From Chryseomicrobium aureum (GTDB lineage Bacteria; Bacillota; Bacilli; Bacillales_A; Planococcaceae), in assembly GCF_016909155.1 (NCBI RefSeq), contig NZ_JAFBFG010000006.1, forward strand, positions 1 through 64,000: a DNA stretch of 64,000 nucleotides. The letters are read 5' to 3'. A program made the position numbers and the translations under genes. The notes beneath the pieces were generated by a model that saw only the letters and a list, made by a program, of their open reading frames with translations, searched no databases and had not been told where the DNA came from. Every line of letters starts with the position of its first letter. The stretch's first letter is position 1. Positions 15,630-23,767 of the stretch are shown piece after piece.

Positions 15630-17281
15630 TGATCGCATCAGGAGAACGCAAACTGGCCCTTTGGAACGTCGGGGTCGCGTACGCTGCCTTTTTAATTGGA
15701 ACACTTGCAGGTTTACTACAGGTCTTTATTCGAAACGATAAGCTCCAACTTCCGGCATGGCTGGATTATTATCAAATTTTGACCGCACATGGAGTTTTAC
15801 TCGCACTTATCTTTACGACATTTTTCATCTTTGCTTTCTTTATCACCGGCATGAGCAAGAGTCTTGGCGCATTCGGACCGAAAGTGTTGCTGTGGAACTG
15901 GATCGGTTTCCTGACAATGCTTGCTGGGACAGTGTTAGCAACCGTCATGATCATTAGCGGAAAAGCATCTGTTCTTTATACATTCTACGCACCAATGATG
16001 GCGAGTCCTTGGTATTACATCGGGTTGGCACTCTTTATTGTTGGGTCGCTCGTGATGGGCTTTGCACTTGTGGGTCATTATATTCGCTGGCGCAAGGAAC
16101 ATAAAGGTGAGTTAAGTCCTTTGTTTGCCTTCATGACCGTTTCTACAGTCATCTTATGGGCAATTGCGTGTCTAGGTGTTGTCGCGACGGTGTTGTTCCA
16201 ATACATCCCGTGGGCATTCGGCTGGGTCGATACAATCAACGTTGAATTGAGCCGTACATTGTTCTGGTATTTTGGTCACCCGCTTGTGTACTTCTGGTTA
16301 CTTCCAGCATATATGGCATGGTATGTGGTAGTTCCGAAGATTTTAGGCGTACCCGTATTTAGTGATGCACTTGCTCGTTTATCATTTGTGTTGTTCATCT
16401 TGTTCTCGATTCCAGTCGGTTTCCACCACCAGCTGATGGAGCCAGGAATCGAAAACTTCTGGAAGTTCTTCCAAGTCATTTTGACATTCATGGTCATCAT
16501 CCCATCATTGATGACGGCGTTCTCGATGTTCGCGAATTTTGAGCGAGCAGGCCGCAAGAATGGTGGGAAAGGGTTGTTCGGCTGGTTTACAAAACTGCCT
16601 TGGAACGACCTACGTTTCACCTCATTATTTATTGCGATGGCGTTCTTCATTCCTGGAGGCGCGGGCGGAATTATCAATGCAAGTTTCCAATTGAATGAAA
16701 TCGTCCACAACACGCTTTGGGTTGTTGGCCACTTCCACATCACAGTTGGAACTCCGGTTGCGATGACATTCATGGGTATCACGTTTTGGATGGTTCCATA
16801 TTTAACTGGACGGAAGTTCACGAAGACGATGGAGAAGCTCGGCTTCATCCAAATCGGATTATGGGCAGTCGGAATGTTATTGATGAGTACAGCGCAGCAC
16901 GTGTTAGGGCTTCTCGGAGCACCTCGTCGTACTGCGTATAGCGGCTACAATGATCACCCGGCAGCACTTGAGTGGTTTGAGGGGATTATATCCAATCACG
17001 TGACGATGGCGATTGGCGGAAGTATTTTGTTCTTGTCCGCGATGTTGCTTCTCTACATCGTGATCATGAGTGCATTCTTGTCACCAAAAGCTGTGGAAGT
17101 GGATGAGTTTGTGGAGTTCCCACTAGCAGAAAGTGATAAAGCGGCGACTCCAAAATTCTTAGAAAACTGGCTTCTGTGGATCGGCATTGCATTTGCGTTG
17201 ATCATTATTGCGTATGCGATTCCAATTTTCCAGATGATCCAGCATGCACCACCAGGTTCCAAAGGCTTTATTACATGGTAA
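15629..17281 (+). CDS. ba3-type cytochrome c oxidase subunit I
   Basis: 550 residues, about 13 membrane helices, catalytic subunit of a B-family heme-copper terminal oxidase. Seen: the low-spin heme His in ILTAHGVL near residue 54, WYFGHPLVYFWLLP near 213 (CuB His and cross-linked Tyr), and VVGHFHITVG near 371 (heme a3 and heme b histidines). It reduces oxygen to water and pumps protons. It overlaps subunit II by one base and is followed by a tiny membrane-peptide ORF. Predicted to be under Fnr control. Confidence 0.95.
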   Translation: MIASGERKLALWNVGVAYAAFLIGTLAGLLQVFIRNDKLQLPAWLDYYQILTAHGVLLALIFTTFFIFAFFITGMSKSLGAFGPKVLLWNWIGFLTMLAGTVLATVMIISGKASVLYTFYAPMMASPWYYIGLALFIVGSLVMGFALVGHYIRWRKEHKGELSPLFAFMTVSTVILWAIACLGVVATVLFQYIPWAFGWVDTINVELSRTLFWYFGHPLVYFWLLPAYMAWYVVVPKILGVPVFSDALARLSFVLFILFSIPVGFHHQLMEPGIENFWKFFQVILTFMVIIPSLMTAFSMFANFERAGRKNGGKGLFGWFTKLPWNDLRFTSLFIAMAFFIPGGAGGIINASFQLNEIVHNTLWVVGHFHITVGTPVAMTFMGITFWMVPYLTGRKFTKTMEKLGFIQIGLWAVGMLLMSTAQHVLGLLGAPRRTAYSGYNDHPAALEWFEGIISNHVTMAIGGSILFLSAMLLLYIVIMSAFLSPKAVEVDEFVEFPLAESDKAATPKFLENWLLWIGIAFALIIIAYAIPIFQMIQHAPPGSKGFITW

Positions 17282-17294
17282 GGAGTGGAGAACA

Positions 17295-17378
17295 ATGGTT
17301 TTAGGATTAATTGGTTTGTTCGTGGTGATTGTTTTGTCGACGGGAATTTTGGTTGAGGTTATGACAGAAGAAGAGTAA
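17295..17378 (+). CDS. 27-residue single-helix membrane peptide
   Basis: ATG 17295 lies 13 bases after subunit I, with AGGAGTGGAG upstream. The peptide (MVLGLIGLFVVIVLSTGILV, then EVMTEEE) has one hydrophobic helix and an acidic tail, the form of small accessory subunits of terminal oxidases (compare CydS of cytochrome bd). It ends just before the operon terminator, so it belongs to the ba3 transcript. Its role as a subunit is inferred. Confidence 0.6.
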   Translation: MVLGLIGLFVVIVLSTGILVEVMTEEE

Positions 17379-17384
17379 AAATAG

Positions 17385-17428
17385 AGCCAGTTGAGTCCCT
17401 TGTTTAGGACTTAACTGGCTTTTGTTTT
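17385..17428. terminator. Bidirectional terminator
   Basis: Stem AGCCAGTTGAGTCC/GGACTTAACTGGCT with T-rich tail, between the oxidase operon and a convergent PH-domain gene. Confidence 0.85.
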
Positions 17429-17429
17429 G

Positions 17430-17795
17430 TTAGAGAATCGCCTCAGCAATGATTTTGTCGAGCTTGCGGACGTCTACTTTTTTATTGAGGTTTAGTTTGA
17501 AACGACCAGCTCTTGTCCAAAGTTCGAGCTCTGAGTTGATATCAAATGTGCCGCCGTTTTCAGACGAATACATCACGATGGATTTGAACGGAATTGTGTA
17601 GATTTCAATCTTCTTTCCTGTTAGACCTTGGCGATCGGCGATAATCAATCGTTTATTTGTGACTACGGCAACATCTCGGATTGTCTTGTAAGCAGTCGTT
17701 GCTGTCTCCCCAGCAATCAAAATATCCTTGATAGAATCTGGTACTGGGACCTCTTCGGTGAAAGTCCATGTCATGAATTTGTTCAATTCGCTCAT
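17430..17795 (-). CDS. Bacterial PH-domain protein
   Basis: 121 residues resembling the bacterial PH (bPH_1) family. The segments DVAVVTNKRLIIADRQGLTGKKIEIYTIPFKSI and LELWTRAGRFKLNL give the typical beta-strand pattern of a PH barrel followed by a C-terminal helix. ATG 17795 follows AGGAG-type sequence. Function of these small proteins is unknown. Single gene. Confidence 0.8.
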   Translation of the reverse strand: MSELNKFMTWTFTEEVPVPDSIKDILIAGETATTAYKTIRDVAVVTNKRLIIADRQGLTGKKIEIYTIPFKSIVMYSSENGGTFDINSELELWTRAGRFKLNLNKKVDVRKLDKIIAEAIL

Positions 17796-17874
17796 ATTTC
17801 CACTCCTATTCGTATGTAATTAGTTTAAGTATATACATAGTTTCCAGAAATGGAAGGAAAGGTAGTCTCAACTA

Positions 17875-18285
17875 TCACTTTGCTTCATGTTGTAAGATGA
17901 TTTTCGTGAATTTCTTAAAATCATCGATATGTTTGGTAAGGATGGATTCGAGTATTTCGATTTCTAAGGCCTGATAATCGTGGACAGCAATATTACGAAA
18001 ACCAACCATATTCATCAAAGTTTTTGCTAAAGCTTCATCAATGATTTTAGCTTCATGTAACAACTTGAAGCCATCTCGACTAGACTTTGGTACTCCAAGT
18101 TTATTTTCACTGATAATGTGCATGGCCATGTCTATGCTTGCTTCACATGCACGCTGAATATTTAAGACAATACTATCTTGTTTAGTAAAATCTTTAAGAT
18201 TAGTTGGATTACCTTCGTAAACCTCATGAATTCTTTTAATGCATCGTTCAATAGTTGCCGACTTATTCACTAGTACATCATTCAT
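17875..18285 (-). CDS. hepT: HepT-like HEPN ribonuclease toxin
   Basis: 136 residues, all-helical HEPN/DUF86 family. The RNase motif Rx4H is present as RNIAVHDY near the C-terminus. ATG 18285 overlaps the stop of the MNT gene by 8 bases, the usual MntA-HepT coupling. HepT-type toxins cleave RNA (tRNA in studied cases) unless modified by the partner nucleotidyltransferase. In known pairs the MNT partner adds AMP to a Tyr beside the HEPN motif; Tyr is present here (HDY). Confidence 0.87.
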   Translation of the reverse strand: MNDVLVNKSATIERCIKRIHEVYEGNPTNLKDFTKQDSIVLNIQRACEASIDMAMHIISENKLGVPKSSRDGFKLLHEAKIIDEALAKTLMNMVGFRNIAVHDYQALEIEILESILTKHIDDFKKFTKIILQHEAK

Positions 18286-18688
18286 ATCCAAAGACACTTC
18301 CTCGCTCTTTAATTGATTCAATAACAGGAGCACGCTGTTCATTTAAAGCTAGATACATACTATAGGCGCGCATACGCTGAATATAAAATTGATCGTGATT
18401 ATTAATAAAAATAGGAAGACCTTGAGAGAAGATTTGCATAGTAAATACAGTATCTAGATTTCTAATATCGACCAAATCAACTTCTCTACCAGTGGCTTCT
18501 GCTAGCTCGCTAGCCAACAGAAATCGATCATAGGCTGAGATTCTTTGTTGACTAAAAAAAGCGATATCTAAATCACTGCTTTCTCTTTGCATTTCTTTCG
18601 CAAATGAGCCAAAAAGAATTATAAAATCAACATCAATTTTTTTTAGAATAACTTCAATGATTTGATTTTGTATCGTTGGAGTTAGCAT
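18278..18688 (-). CDS. mntA: MntA-like nucleotidyltransferase antitoxin
   Basis: 136 residues, minimal nucleotidyltransferase. IILFGSFAKEMQRESSDLDIAFF contains GSF and the DxD metal site, the hallmark of MNT proteins. ATG 18688 is preferred, with AAAGGTGG upstream. It sits first in a two-gene unit with the HEPN toxin. In type VII systems MntA neutralises HepT by AMP-ylation. Both genes appear intact. Confidence 0.87.
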   Translation of the reverse strand: MLTPTIQNQIIEVILKKIDVDFIILFGSFAKEMQRESSDLDIAFFSQQRISAYDRFLLASELAEATGREVDLVDIRNLDTVFTMQIFSQGLPIFINNHDQFYIQRMRAYSMYLALNEQRAPVIESIKERGSVFGYE

Positions 18689-18741
18689 TAGATCCACCAC
18701 CTTTAAACTAGTATAGCTTGAAATATGCGATATCGCATAGA

Positions 18742-18771
18742 AAAATCCCCCTCACAGATGTGAAGGGGATA
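18742..18771 (-). terminator. Terminator of dbpA
   Basis: On the minus strand TCCCCTTCACATCTGTGAGG continues into GGGATTTTT, a stem of about 10 bp with a T-tail. Confidence 0.85.
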
Positions 18772-18775
18772 GCGA

Positions 18776-20221
18776 TTATTTTAGGGCTTTGCTGACTTTC
18801 AGCTTTTTGCCTTTGACTGGAGTTGTTTCCATTGCTTGCAGCACAAGAGATCCTTTACCGTTCAAGATGTCCACATACGACATTTGATCTTGGATTGTAA
18901 TGATGCCGATATCTTCTGCAGTGACACCCGGGATATTGGCGATTGTACCGACTAAATCGATGGCGCGGATTTTTTTCTTTTTCCCGCCGCTAAAGTGAAG
19001 CTTCATGATGTCTTGGTTGATACGAGCCGTCTTATTGTTGCGGACGACACGACGACTTGCTAGCTTCTCGTCGAAATCGTAGCGCGCACGTTTCACTTCC
19101 TGTTCTTCCGGAGCTTCTGCTTTAGGAAGTTCGAAGCCGATGTAACGCTCAATGGCACGAATGAATTTACTTTCATAAGGAGTAGCGAACATAATCGCAG
19201 TTCCAGCAGCACCAGCACGACCTGTTCGGCCCGTACGGTGAACGTAACTTTCTTTTTCCATTGGAACATCATAGTTGATGACTAGGTTGACGTTATCGAT
19301 ATCGATTCCACGTGCAGCCACGTCTGTAGCTACAAGATAGCGGAAGTTTCCAAGCTTGAATCCTTCCATTACAGCGAATCGGTCTTCTTGCACAATCCCG
19401 CCGTGAAGTTTCTCGACTGGGTAACCAGCTTCTTCAAGTTCACTGTAAACCGTATCAACATTTTCTTTCGTACGGCAGAAAATCAAGCAGCTGTTTGGAT
19501 TTTCAACAACCGTTATGTCTTTAAGAAGAGCGATTTTGTCTTCTTCTTTCACTTCAATTAACGAGTGCTCGATTGTATCAGCAGTGACACCAGTCGATTC
19601 AATCTCGATGTACGTTGGGTCTTGCATATATTCATGGCAAAGACTCGCGATATCTTGTGGAAGCGTTGCAGAGAAGACCATTGTGACGCGGTCAGAAGGC
19701 ACTTGTTTGATGATGGCTTCGACTTCATCGATGAAACCACGGTTTAGCATCTCGTCTGCTTCATCAATGATCAAGTACTTCACCATCTCAAGGTCTAGCG
19801 TTCCGCGGTCGATGTGGTCCATCACACGGCCAGGTGTACCCACAACTACGTGTGTCTTTTGTTTCAGCTCATCTCGCTGTTTCGAGAATGGCTCTTTTCC
19901 GTAAAGTGCAACGGCCTTCACGCGCTTGAAACGACCGATATTTGTAATATCTTCACGCACTTGAACAGCAAGTTCACGCGTTGGTGTCAAAATCAACGCC
20001 TGTGGCTTTTTCTCTTCCCAGATGATCTGGTCCGCTACAGGGATCCCGAATGCAGCTGTTTTTCCGCTTCCTGTCTGAGATTTCACTACAAGGTCCAGGT
20101 TTTCAAATGCAAGAGGAAGTACTTTTTGTTGTACTTCAGTCGGTGTGTCATATTTCAAAATCGTCAAGGCGCGGCGGATATCATCACTAATCGGTAAATC
20201 TGTAAAGCGTGTGGTTATCAT
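18776..20221 (-). CDS. dbpA: DEAD-box RNA helicase DbpA
   Basis: 481 residues. Q-motif region ([10 protein letters not shown]), Walker A SQTGSGKT near 49, PTREL, DEAD near 153, SAT near 183, and HRTGRTGR near 333 give a complete SF2 DEAD-box core. The C-terminal 75 residues ([29 protein letters not shown]) match the DbpA/YxiN RNA-binding domain, which recognises hairpin 92 of 23S rRNA. It acts in 50S ribosome assembly. GAGGT precedes ATG 20221. Monocistronic. Confidence 0.95.
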   Translation of the reverse strand: MITTRFTDLPISDDIRRALTILKYDTPTEVQQKVLPLAFENLDLVVKSQTGSGKTAAFGIPVADQIIWEEKKPQALILTPTRELAVQVREDITNIGRFKRVKAVALYGKEPFSKQRDELKQKTHVVVGTPGRVMDHIDRGTLDLEMVKYLIIDEADEMLNRGFIDEVEAIIKQVPSDRVTMVFSATLPQDIASLCHEYMQDPTYIEIESTGVTADTIEHSLIEVKEEDKIALLKDITVVENPNSCLIFCRTKENVDTVYSELEEAGYPVEKLHGGIVQEDRFAVMEGFKLGNFRYLVATDVAARGIDIDNVNLVINYDVPMEKESYVHRTGRTGRAGAAGTAIMFATPYESKFIRAIERYIGFELPKAEAPEEQEVKRARYDFDEKLASRRVVRNNKTARINQDIMKLHFSGGKKKKIRAIDLVGTIANIPGVTAEDIGIITIQDQMSYVDILNGKGSLVLQAMETTPVKGKKLKVSKALK

Positions 20222-20382
20222 TCAAATACCTCATTTTCTAGTTTTTCGTCATATATCTTCACAATCTGTTCCGTACATATGTCAATAGCTCTCATTATAC
20301 GTGAAAACCGCGCACTTTATCCGGTTTTCTTTGAAACGTAACAGAGAAGATATATAGGAAATGAGAAACCATCGAATTCTGT

Positions 20383-20811
20383 TCACACTTTGACAAAATA
20401 TGGCCCACACGTCTCGGTTTCATGCGTGATCACAAACGTCCATGTGAAATCCGCGTCTACCAGGTAAATGTCTTCTTCATTCTGCAGTATGTTCATATCT
20501 ATACAAGAGGCATCCTCTATCAAAAAAGCATCATTCGAATGTTGATAAAAGACAAAACAGCGCTTTTTACACAAGGCATGAAATGCACTGATTGCCTCAC
20601 TTCCAGAAAGATGTTCGTTTGTTTGATAGCTGAATACATGCCATAAGTATCCAGAGTAGTAACCAACATCCTTCAGATAGATTCTTTTCTTTCCAGCGGG
20701 TCTTAAATGACTAGCAAAAGCTTCTTCCCACTTCGCGTGGAGATACGCACTCCAGCCAGTAAGGACACGAGTTCGTGGGTCAATTTTCAATAATTCAGTG
20801 TGTAGGTTCAT
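20383..20811 (-). CDS. DUF4275-like protein
   Basis: 142 residues, soluble. The segments GYLWHVFSYQTNEHL, ALCKKRCFVFYQHSNDAFLIED and the C-terminal EEDIYLVDADFTWTFVITHETETCGPYF fit the pattern of the DUF4275 family of Bacillales; function unknown. ATG 20811. Next to a GNAT gene in the same orientation, 20 bp apart, so likely cotranscribed. Confidence 0.65.
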   Translation of the reverse strand: MNLHTELLKIDPRTRVLTGWSAYLHAKWEEAFASHLRPAGKKRIYLKDVGYYSGYLWHVFSYQTNEHLSGSEAISAFHALCKKRCFVFYQHSNDAFLIEDASCIDMNILQNEEDIYLVDADFTWTFVITHETETCGPYFVKV

Positions 20812-20830
20812 GTGTAAACTCCCTAGGATT

Positions 20831-21343
20831 TCAACCTTCCACCGGTGTCTCAGGTCCTTCTAAATCCAGCTGATAAAAAGCAAGATCAAGCCAGCGCTCG
20901 AACTTGTAACCGGCGTTGCGTAAAGTTCCGGAGTGCGTGAAGCCAAGACTTTGATGAAGCAAGATGCTTTTCTCATTCGCTGCATCGATTCCGGCAACTA
21001 GGGTTTTATACTCACCATTTTTAGCAAGTTGAATGATTTCCTGAAGCAATGTACGTCCGATTCCACGTTTTTGATAGTCGTTGCTGACATACACCGAATG
21101 TTCTATCGAATATTTATAGGCAGGCCACGCGCGGAAGGGACCAAATGTCGCAAATCCAGCTACATGTCCGTCGACTTCAAAGACAATCACAGGATAGCCA
21201 TCTTTCATCTTTTGATCAAACCAAATCGTGCGGTCTTCTAAAGTTTGAGCGTGGTACGAATAAACAGCGGTCGTGTTGACAATAGCGTCATTGTAGATAG
21301 CTAAGATTTCTTTTAAATCATCAGAGGTGGCTGGTCGGATCAT
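20831..21343 (-). CDS. GNAT N-acetyltransferase (MnaT/PAT-like)
   Basis: 170 residues of the phosphinothricin acetyltransferase/YncA-like group. Seen: MIRPATSDDLKEILAIYNDAI, WF near 43, and the acetyl-CoA loop YQKRGIGRTLLQEI near 93-106, then GIDAANEKSILLHQSLGF. Members acetylate methionine derivatives or herbicide-like amines; the natural substrate here is unknown. GAAAGGAAG precedes ATG 21343. Confidence 0.88.
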   Translation of the reverse strand: MIRPATSDDLKEILAIYNDAIVNTTAVYSYHAQTLEDRTIWFDQKMKDGYPVIVFEVDGHVAGFATFGPFRAWPAYKYSIEHSVYVSNDYQKRGIGRTLLQEIIQLAKNGEYKTLVAGIDAANEKSILLHQSLGFTHSGTLRNAGYKFERWLDLAFYQLDLEGPETPVEG

Positions 21344-21442
21344 CGGGTTCTTCCTTTCAGGGTGGGAGTAAAGTCAAACTAGAATAGTCCTAGTTTAGCA
21401 GAAAACTATCAAAAGAGAAGAGGTTTTTTGTGAATCGAAACA

Positions 21443-21474
21443 CAAAAAAGGCACCCCAGATGGGATGCCTTTTC
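21443..21474 (-). terminator. Terminator of cold shock gene
   Basis: Minus strand AAAAGGCATCCCATCTGGGG continues TGCCTTTTTT: stem AAGGCATCCC/GGGGTGCCTT plus T-run. Confidence 0.85.
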
Positions 21475-21485
21475 GTATCATAAAA

Positions 21486-21686
21486 TTAAAGTTTTACGAT
21501 GTTTGTAGCTTGAGGTCCGCGTTGACCTTCTTCGATGTTGAATTCAACTTTTTGACCTTCGTCTAAAGATTTGAATCCTTCACCTTGGATTGCTGAGAAG
21601 TGAGCGAATACGTCTGCTCCGCCTTCAACTTCGATGAATCCGAAACCTTTTTCTGCGTTAAACCATTTTACTGTACCTTGTGTCAT
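21486..21686 (-). CDS. csp: Cold shock protein (CspA/CspB family)
   Basis: 66 residues, single-stranded nucleic-acid-binding OB-fold and RNA chaperone. [20 protein letters not shown] contains RNP1 (KGFGFIEV) and VFAHFSAI is RNP2. ATG 21686 is used because it gives the family N-terminus with GGAGG correctly spaced. The promoter lies about 140 bp upstream, giving a long 5' leader with a large inverted repeat, consistent with cold-responsive post-transcriptional control. Confidence 0.96.
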   Translation of the reverse strand: MTQGTVKWFNAEKGFGFIEVEGGADVFAHFSAIQGEGFKSLDEGQKVEFNIEEGQRGPQATNIVKL

Positions 21687-21739
21687 ATAAATGACCTCCA
21701 TTATAAATTATTAATAAGATCATTTTTCTGCAATAAAAA

Positions 21740-21800
21740 AATTCACGTATTACAAAAAGTACGGAAATAATACACAGATACTTTTTGTAATAGGTGAATT
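21740..21800. repeat. Large inverted repeat in csp leader
   Basis: Arms of 22 bp (21740-21761 and 21779-21800), AATTCAC and TATTACAAAAAGTA against their complements with one interior mismatch, around a 17-nt loop. It is within the predicted 5' untranslated region of the cold shock gene. Confidence 0.75.
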
Positions 21801-21833
21801 AAATGTGTTGTACTTCATGAACTTATTAAACCT

Positions 21834-21862
21834 AGTATACAACACAAAATCTGGTTTGTCTA
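21834..21862 (-). promoter_or_regulatory. Promoter of cold shock gene
   Basis: On the minus strand TAGACA (21857-21862), 17-bp spacer, TATACT (21834-21839). It places the start near 21827 and the leader at about 140 nt. Confidence 0.75.
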
Positions 21863-21868
21863 CTAAAA

Positions 21869-21899
21869 CAAAAACAACCCCACAAAAGTGAGGCTGCTC
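21869..21899 (-). terminator. Terminator of alkaline phosphatase gene
   Basis: Minus strand AGAGCAGCCTCACTTTTGTG followed by GGGTTGTTTTTG: imperfect stem GCAGCCTCAC/GTGGGGTTGT with T-tail. Confidence 0.7.
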
Positions 21900-21910
21900 T
21901 AAGCATAAAC

Positions 21911-23236
21911 TTAATTAGGGAATTTGATTTTCATTGCTTTCGCCATATGTTTTGGAATATCTGTATTGTCCAAGAGACCTGTGAACAAGTCAGATTGAGG
22001 GCCATAGGCGTAGATTGGAAGATCCGTCCCGGTGTGTGCACCTGTTGTCCAGCCGATCAACGCGCGGTCGCTGACAACTGTGTTGATAGCACGTACAGGA
22101 TTTTCGGCAGAAGCAATGGCTTCGATTTCCGCAGCTGTTAAATCAAATCCGGTGTGCGCTTCTACGACTTCCTCCACATTGTTACGCGTTTCATTCAACT
22201 GCGCAGCCATAAAGTCACCAGTAGCTGTAACGTCATGAAGTACTTCCGTTTTTACATCGTACACACTGTTCGAACCAACGGACATGCCGCCTGTGTCATG
22301 ATCCCCTGCAACGACGACAAGTGTATTGCCATCTTTTTTCGCAAATTCAAGAGCAGCAGCAACAGCTTCATCGAATGCTTGGGAGTCTGTCATCGCCCAA
22401 GCTGCATCATGTGCATGACCCGCCCAGTCAATTTGTGAGCCTTCTACCATTAAGAAGAAACCGTCTTTGTCTTTTTTCAATGCTTGGATTGCGATATCCG
22501 TCATCTCGGCCAGACTTGGCTGATCTGTTTCACCGCGCTCTAGTTCAGGAGCCATTGCGTCGTCTGCAAATAAACCGAGTAGTTTTCCACTCTTCGCTTT
22601 TAGTAACTCTTCACGGGAGGTCACATACTCATAGCCATCATTCTGAGCAGCTTCCACTAAGTTTCCGGCAGGTTGTTTGCCACCTTCTTCTAGTGAAACG
22701 AAGTAGTCACGGCCTCCTCCGAGGAGCACGTCCACATCGTTCTCAAAATATTGCGGGGCAATCGACGATTCATCGCCGCGTGATGCGACACTTGCGCCGA
22801 ACACAGCTGGCGTCGCGTGTGTGATTGTAGAAGTGGCAACTAGCCCTGTAGATTTCTTCGCAGCTTCTGCCGCATCTAAGATAGAGTCGACTTCTTTTCC
22901 ATCGGGTGTAACACCGACCATCCCGTTATTCGTTTTTACACCTGTTGCCATCGCCGTCCCAGCAGCAGCTGAGTCCGTCACTTCTGTATCTGCTGAATAG
23001 GTTTTGATTAGACCTTTTACATACGGATCAAAAGAAGAGTCTTCGCCTTTGAACCAACGGTAGTTCGTTGCATAGGCGGCACTGTAGCCGTCAGGAATCA
23101 TATAAATTACATTTTTGACTTTCCCATTATGAGCGTTATCTTTCCGTGCTTCTGCGTGATCCATCGTCACATTGACACTGATTCCGGATACGACAAGTCC
23201 TCCAACCAAAGCGGCTATTACAAGCTGTTTTTTCAT
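21911..23236 (-). CDS. phoA: Secreted alkaline phosphatase
   Basis: 441 residues with an N-terminal Sec signal peptide (KKQ then LVIAALVGGLVVSGISV). The PhoA-family active site is visible: IPDG with a metal-binding Asp near 50, TDSAAAGTA with the nucleophilic Ser near 87, and DWAGHAHD and GDHDTGG with zinc ligands. It releases phosphate from monoesters outside the membrane. ATG 23236 is preferred over ATG 23242 for its spacing from GGAGG. A four-repeat PhoP box upstream predicts induction by phosphate starvation. Confidence 0.94.
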   Translation of the reverse strand: MKKQLVIAALVGGLVVSGISVNVTMDHAEARKDNAHNGKVKNVIYMIPDGYSAAYATNYRWFKGEDSSFDPYVKGLIKTYSADTEVTDSAAAGTAMATGVKTNNGMVGVTPDGKEVDSILDAAEAAKKSTGLVATSTITHATPAVFGASVASRGDESSIAPQYFENDVDVLLGGGRDYFVSLEEGGKQPAGNLVEAAQNDGYEYVTSREELLKAKSGKLLGLFADDAMAPELERGETDQPSLAEMTDIAIQALKKDKDGFFLMVEGSQIDWAGHAHDAAWAMTDSQAFDEAVAAALEFAKKDGNTLVVVAGDHDTGGMSVGSNSVYDVKTEVLHDVTATGDFMAAQLNETRNNVEEVVEAHTGFDLTAAEIEAIASAENPVRAINTVVSDRALIGWTTGAHTGTDLPIYAYGPQSDLFTGLLDNTDIPKHMAKAMKIKFPN

Positions 23237-23272
23237 GCACATTTCCTCCTTTTGTTTGGTACACGGCAATGA

Positions 23273-23310
23273 TACTAACGAATTGTAAAGAGAGTGTGAC
23301 AGGAATGTAA
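23273..23310 (-). promoter_or_regulatory. Pho box (PhoP binding repeats)
   Basis: On the minus strand TTACA, TCACA, TTACA and TAGTA occur at plus positions 23306, 23295, 23284 and 23273, exactly 11 bp apart. This is the direct-repeat architecture of Bacillus PhoP boxes, here just upstream of phoA. Confidence 0.75.
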
Positions 23311-23366
23311 AAGCTTATGTGAAGCAGAAAAAATCGGTTTTTGGTCATAGGAAACCTGAAAACCAT

Positions 23367-23475
23367 TTAATTTTTAGTAGCTATTTGGACCGTTCCGTTT
23401 GCAGTCATTTTGACGGATGTTCCGTTATCGAGTTCGACTTCGAGGGGAAAGACTCTAGATGGTTTGTCGGAAAAA
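23367..23475 (-). pseudogene. C-terminal remnant of an unidentified protein
   Basis: A minus-strand open frame of 35 codons with no start, ending TAA at 23367-23369. It reads SRVFPLEVELDNGTSVKMTA then NGTVQIATKN, well-formed protein-like sequence. It looks like a surviving C-terminus; the family is not recognised. Confidence 0.4.
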
Positions 23476-23593
23476 TACTAATTTGAAAGTGAAAGATACT
23501 GCTGCAACTTACGTTCATTTAAGCACAAAATATGAGATAATAAAGTATACTTAAATTAAGCAAATTCATTTTATTGAACTGGAGGGAAAATGT

Positions 23594-23767
23594 TTGACTA
23601 GACTATCTTTAGACTCAAAAGAATATCGTTTAGTAGAAAAGAGCCTTTCGTTAGAAGAGTTTAAAATCAATAAAAAAATTGCTTTGAGAGCTATAGAAGC
23701 AGTTAATACGAACCAAAGGTTAACTTCCAATTTGATTAAGGCTGTAATTAGAGATGGAAAAGTATAA
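23594..23767 (+). CDS. Small antitoxin upstream of Fic
   Basis: 57 residues from TTG 23594, with GGAGGG 7 bases upstream. It is basic/acidic and helical, ending SNLIKAVIRDGKV, and overlaps the Fic start by 14 bases. The arrangement matches class I Fic systems, where a small VbhA-type antitoxin blocks the ATP site with an (S/T)xxxE motif; SLSLEE is a candidate here but is not followed by the usual G/N. Antitoxin role is inferred from position and size. Confidence 0.65.
   Translation: MTRLSLDSKEYRLVEKSLSLEEFKINKKIALRAIEAVNTNQRLTSNLIKAVIRDGKV

Noticed and set aside
16276-16848. Long minus-strand ORF (190 codons) opposite oxidase subunit I
   Set aside because: A shadow frame of a highly conserved membrane protein, with no start signal or family features.
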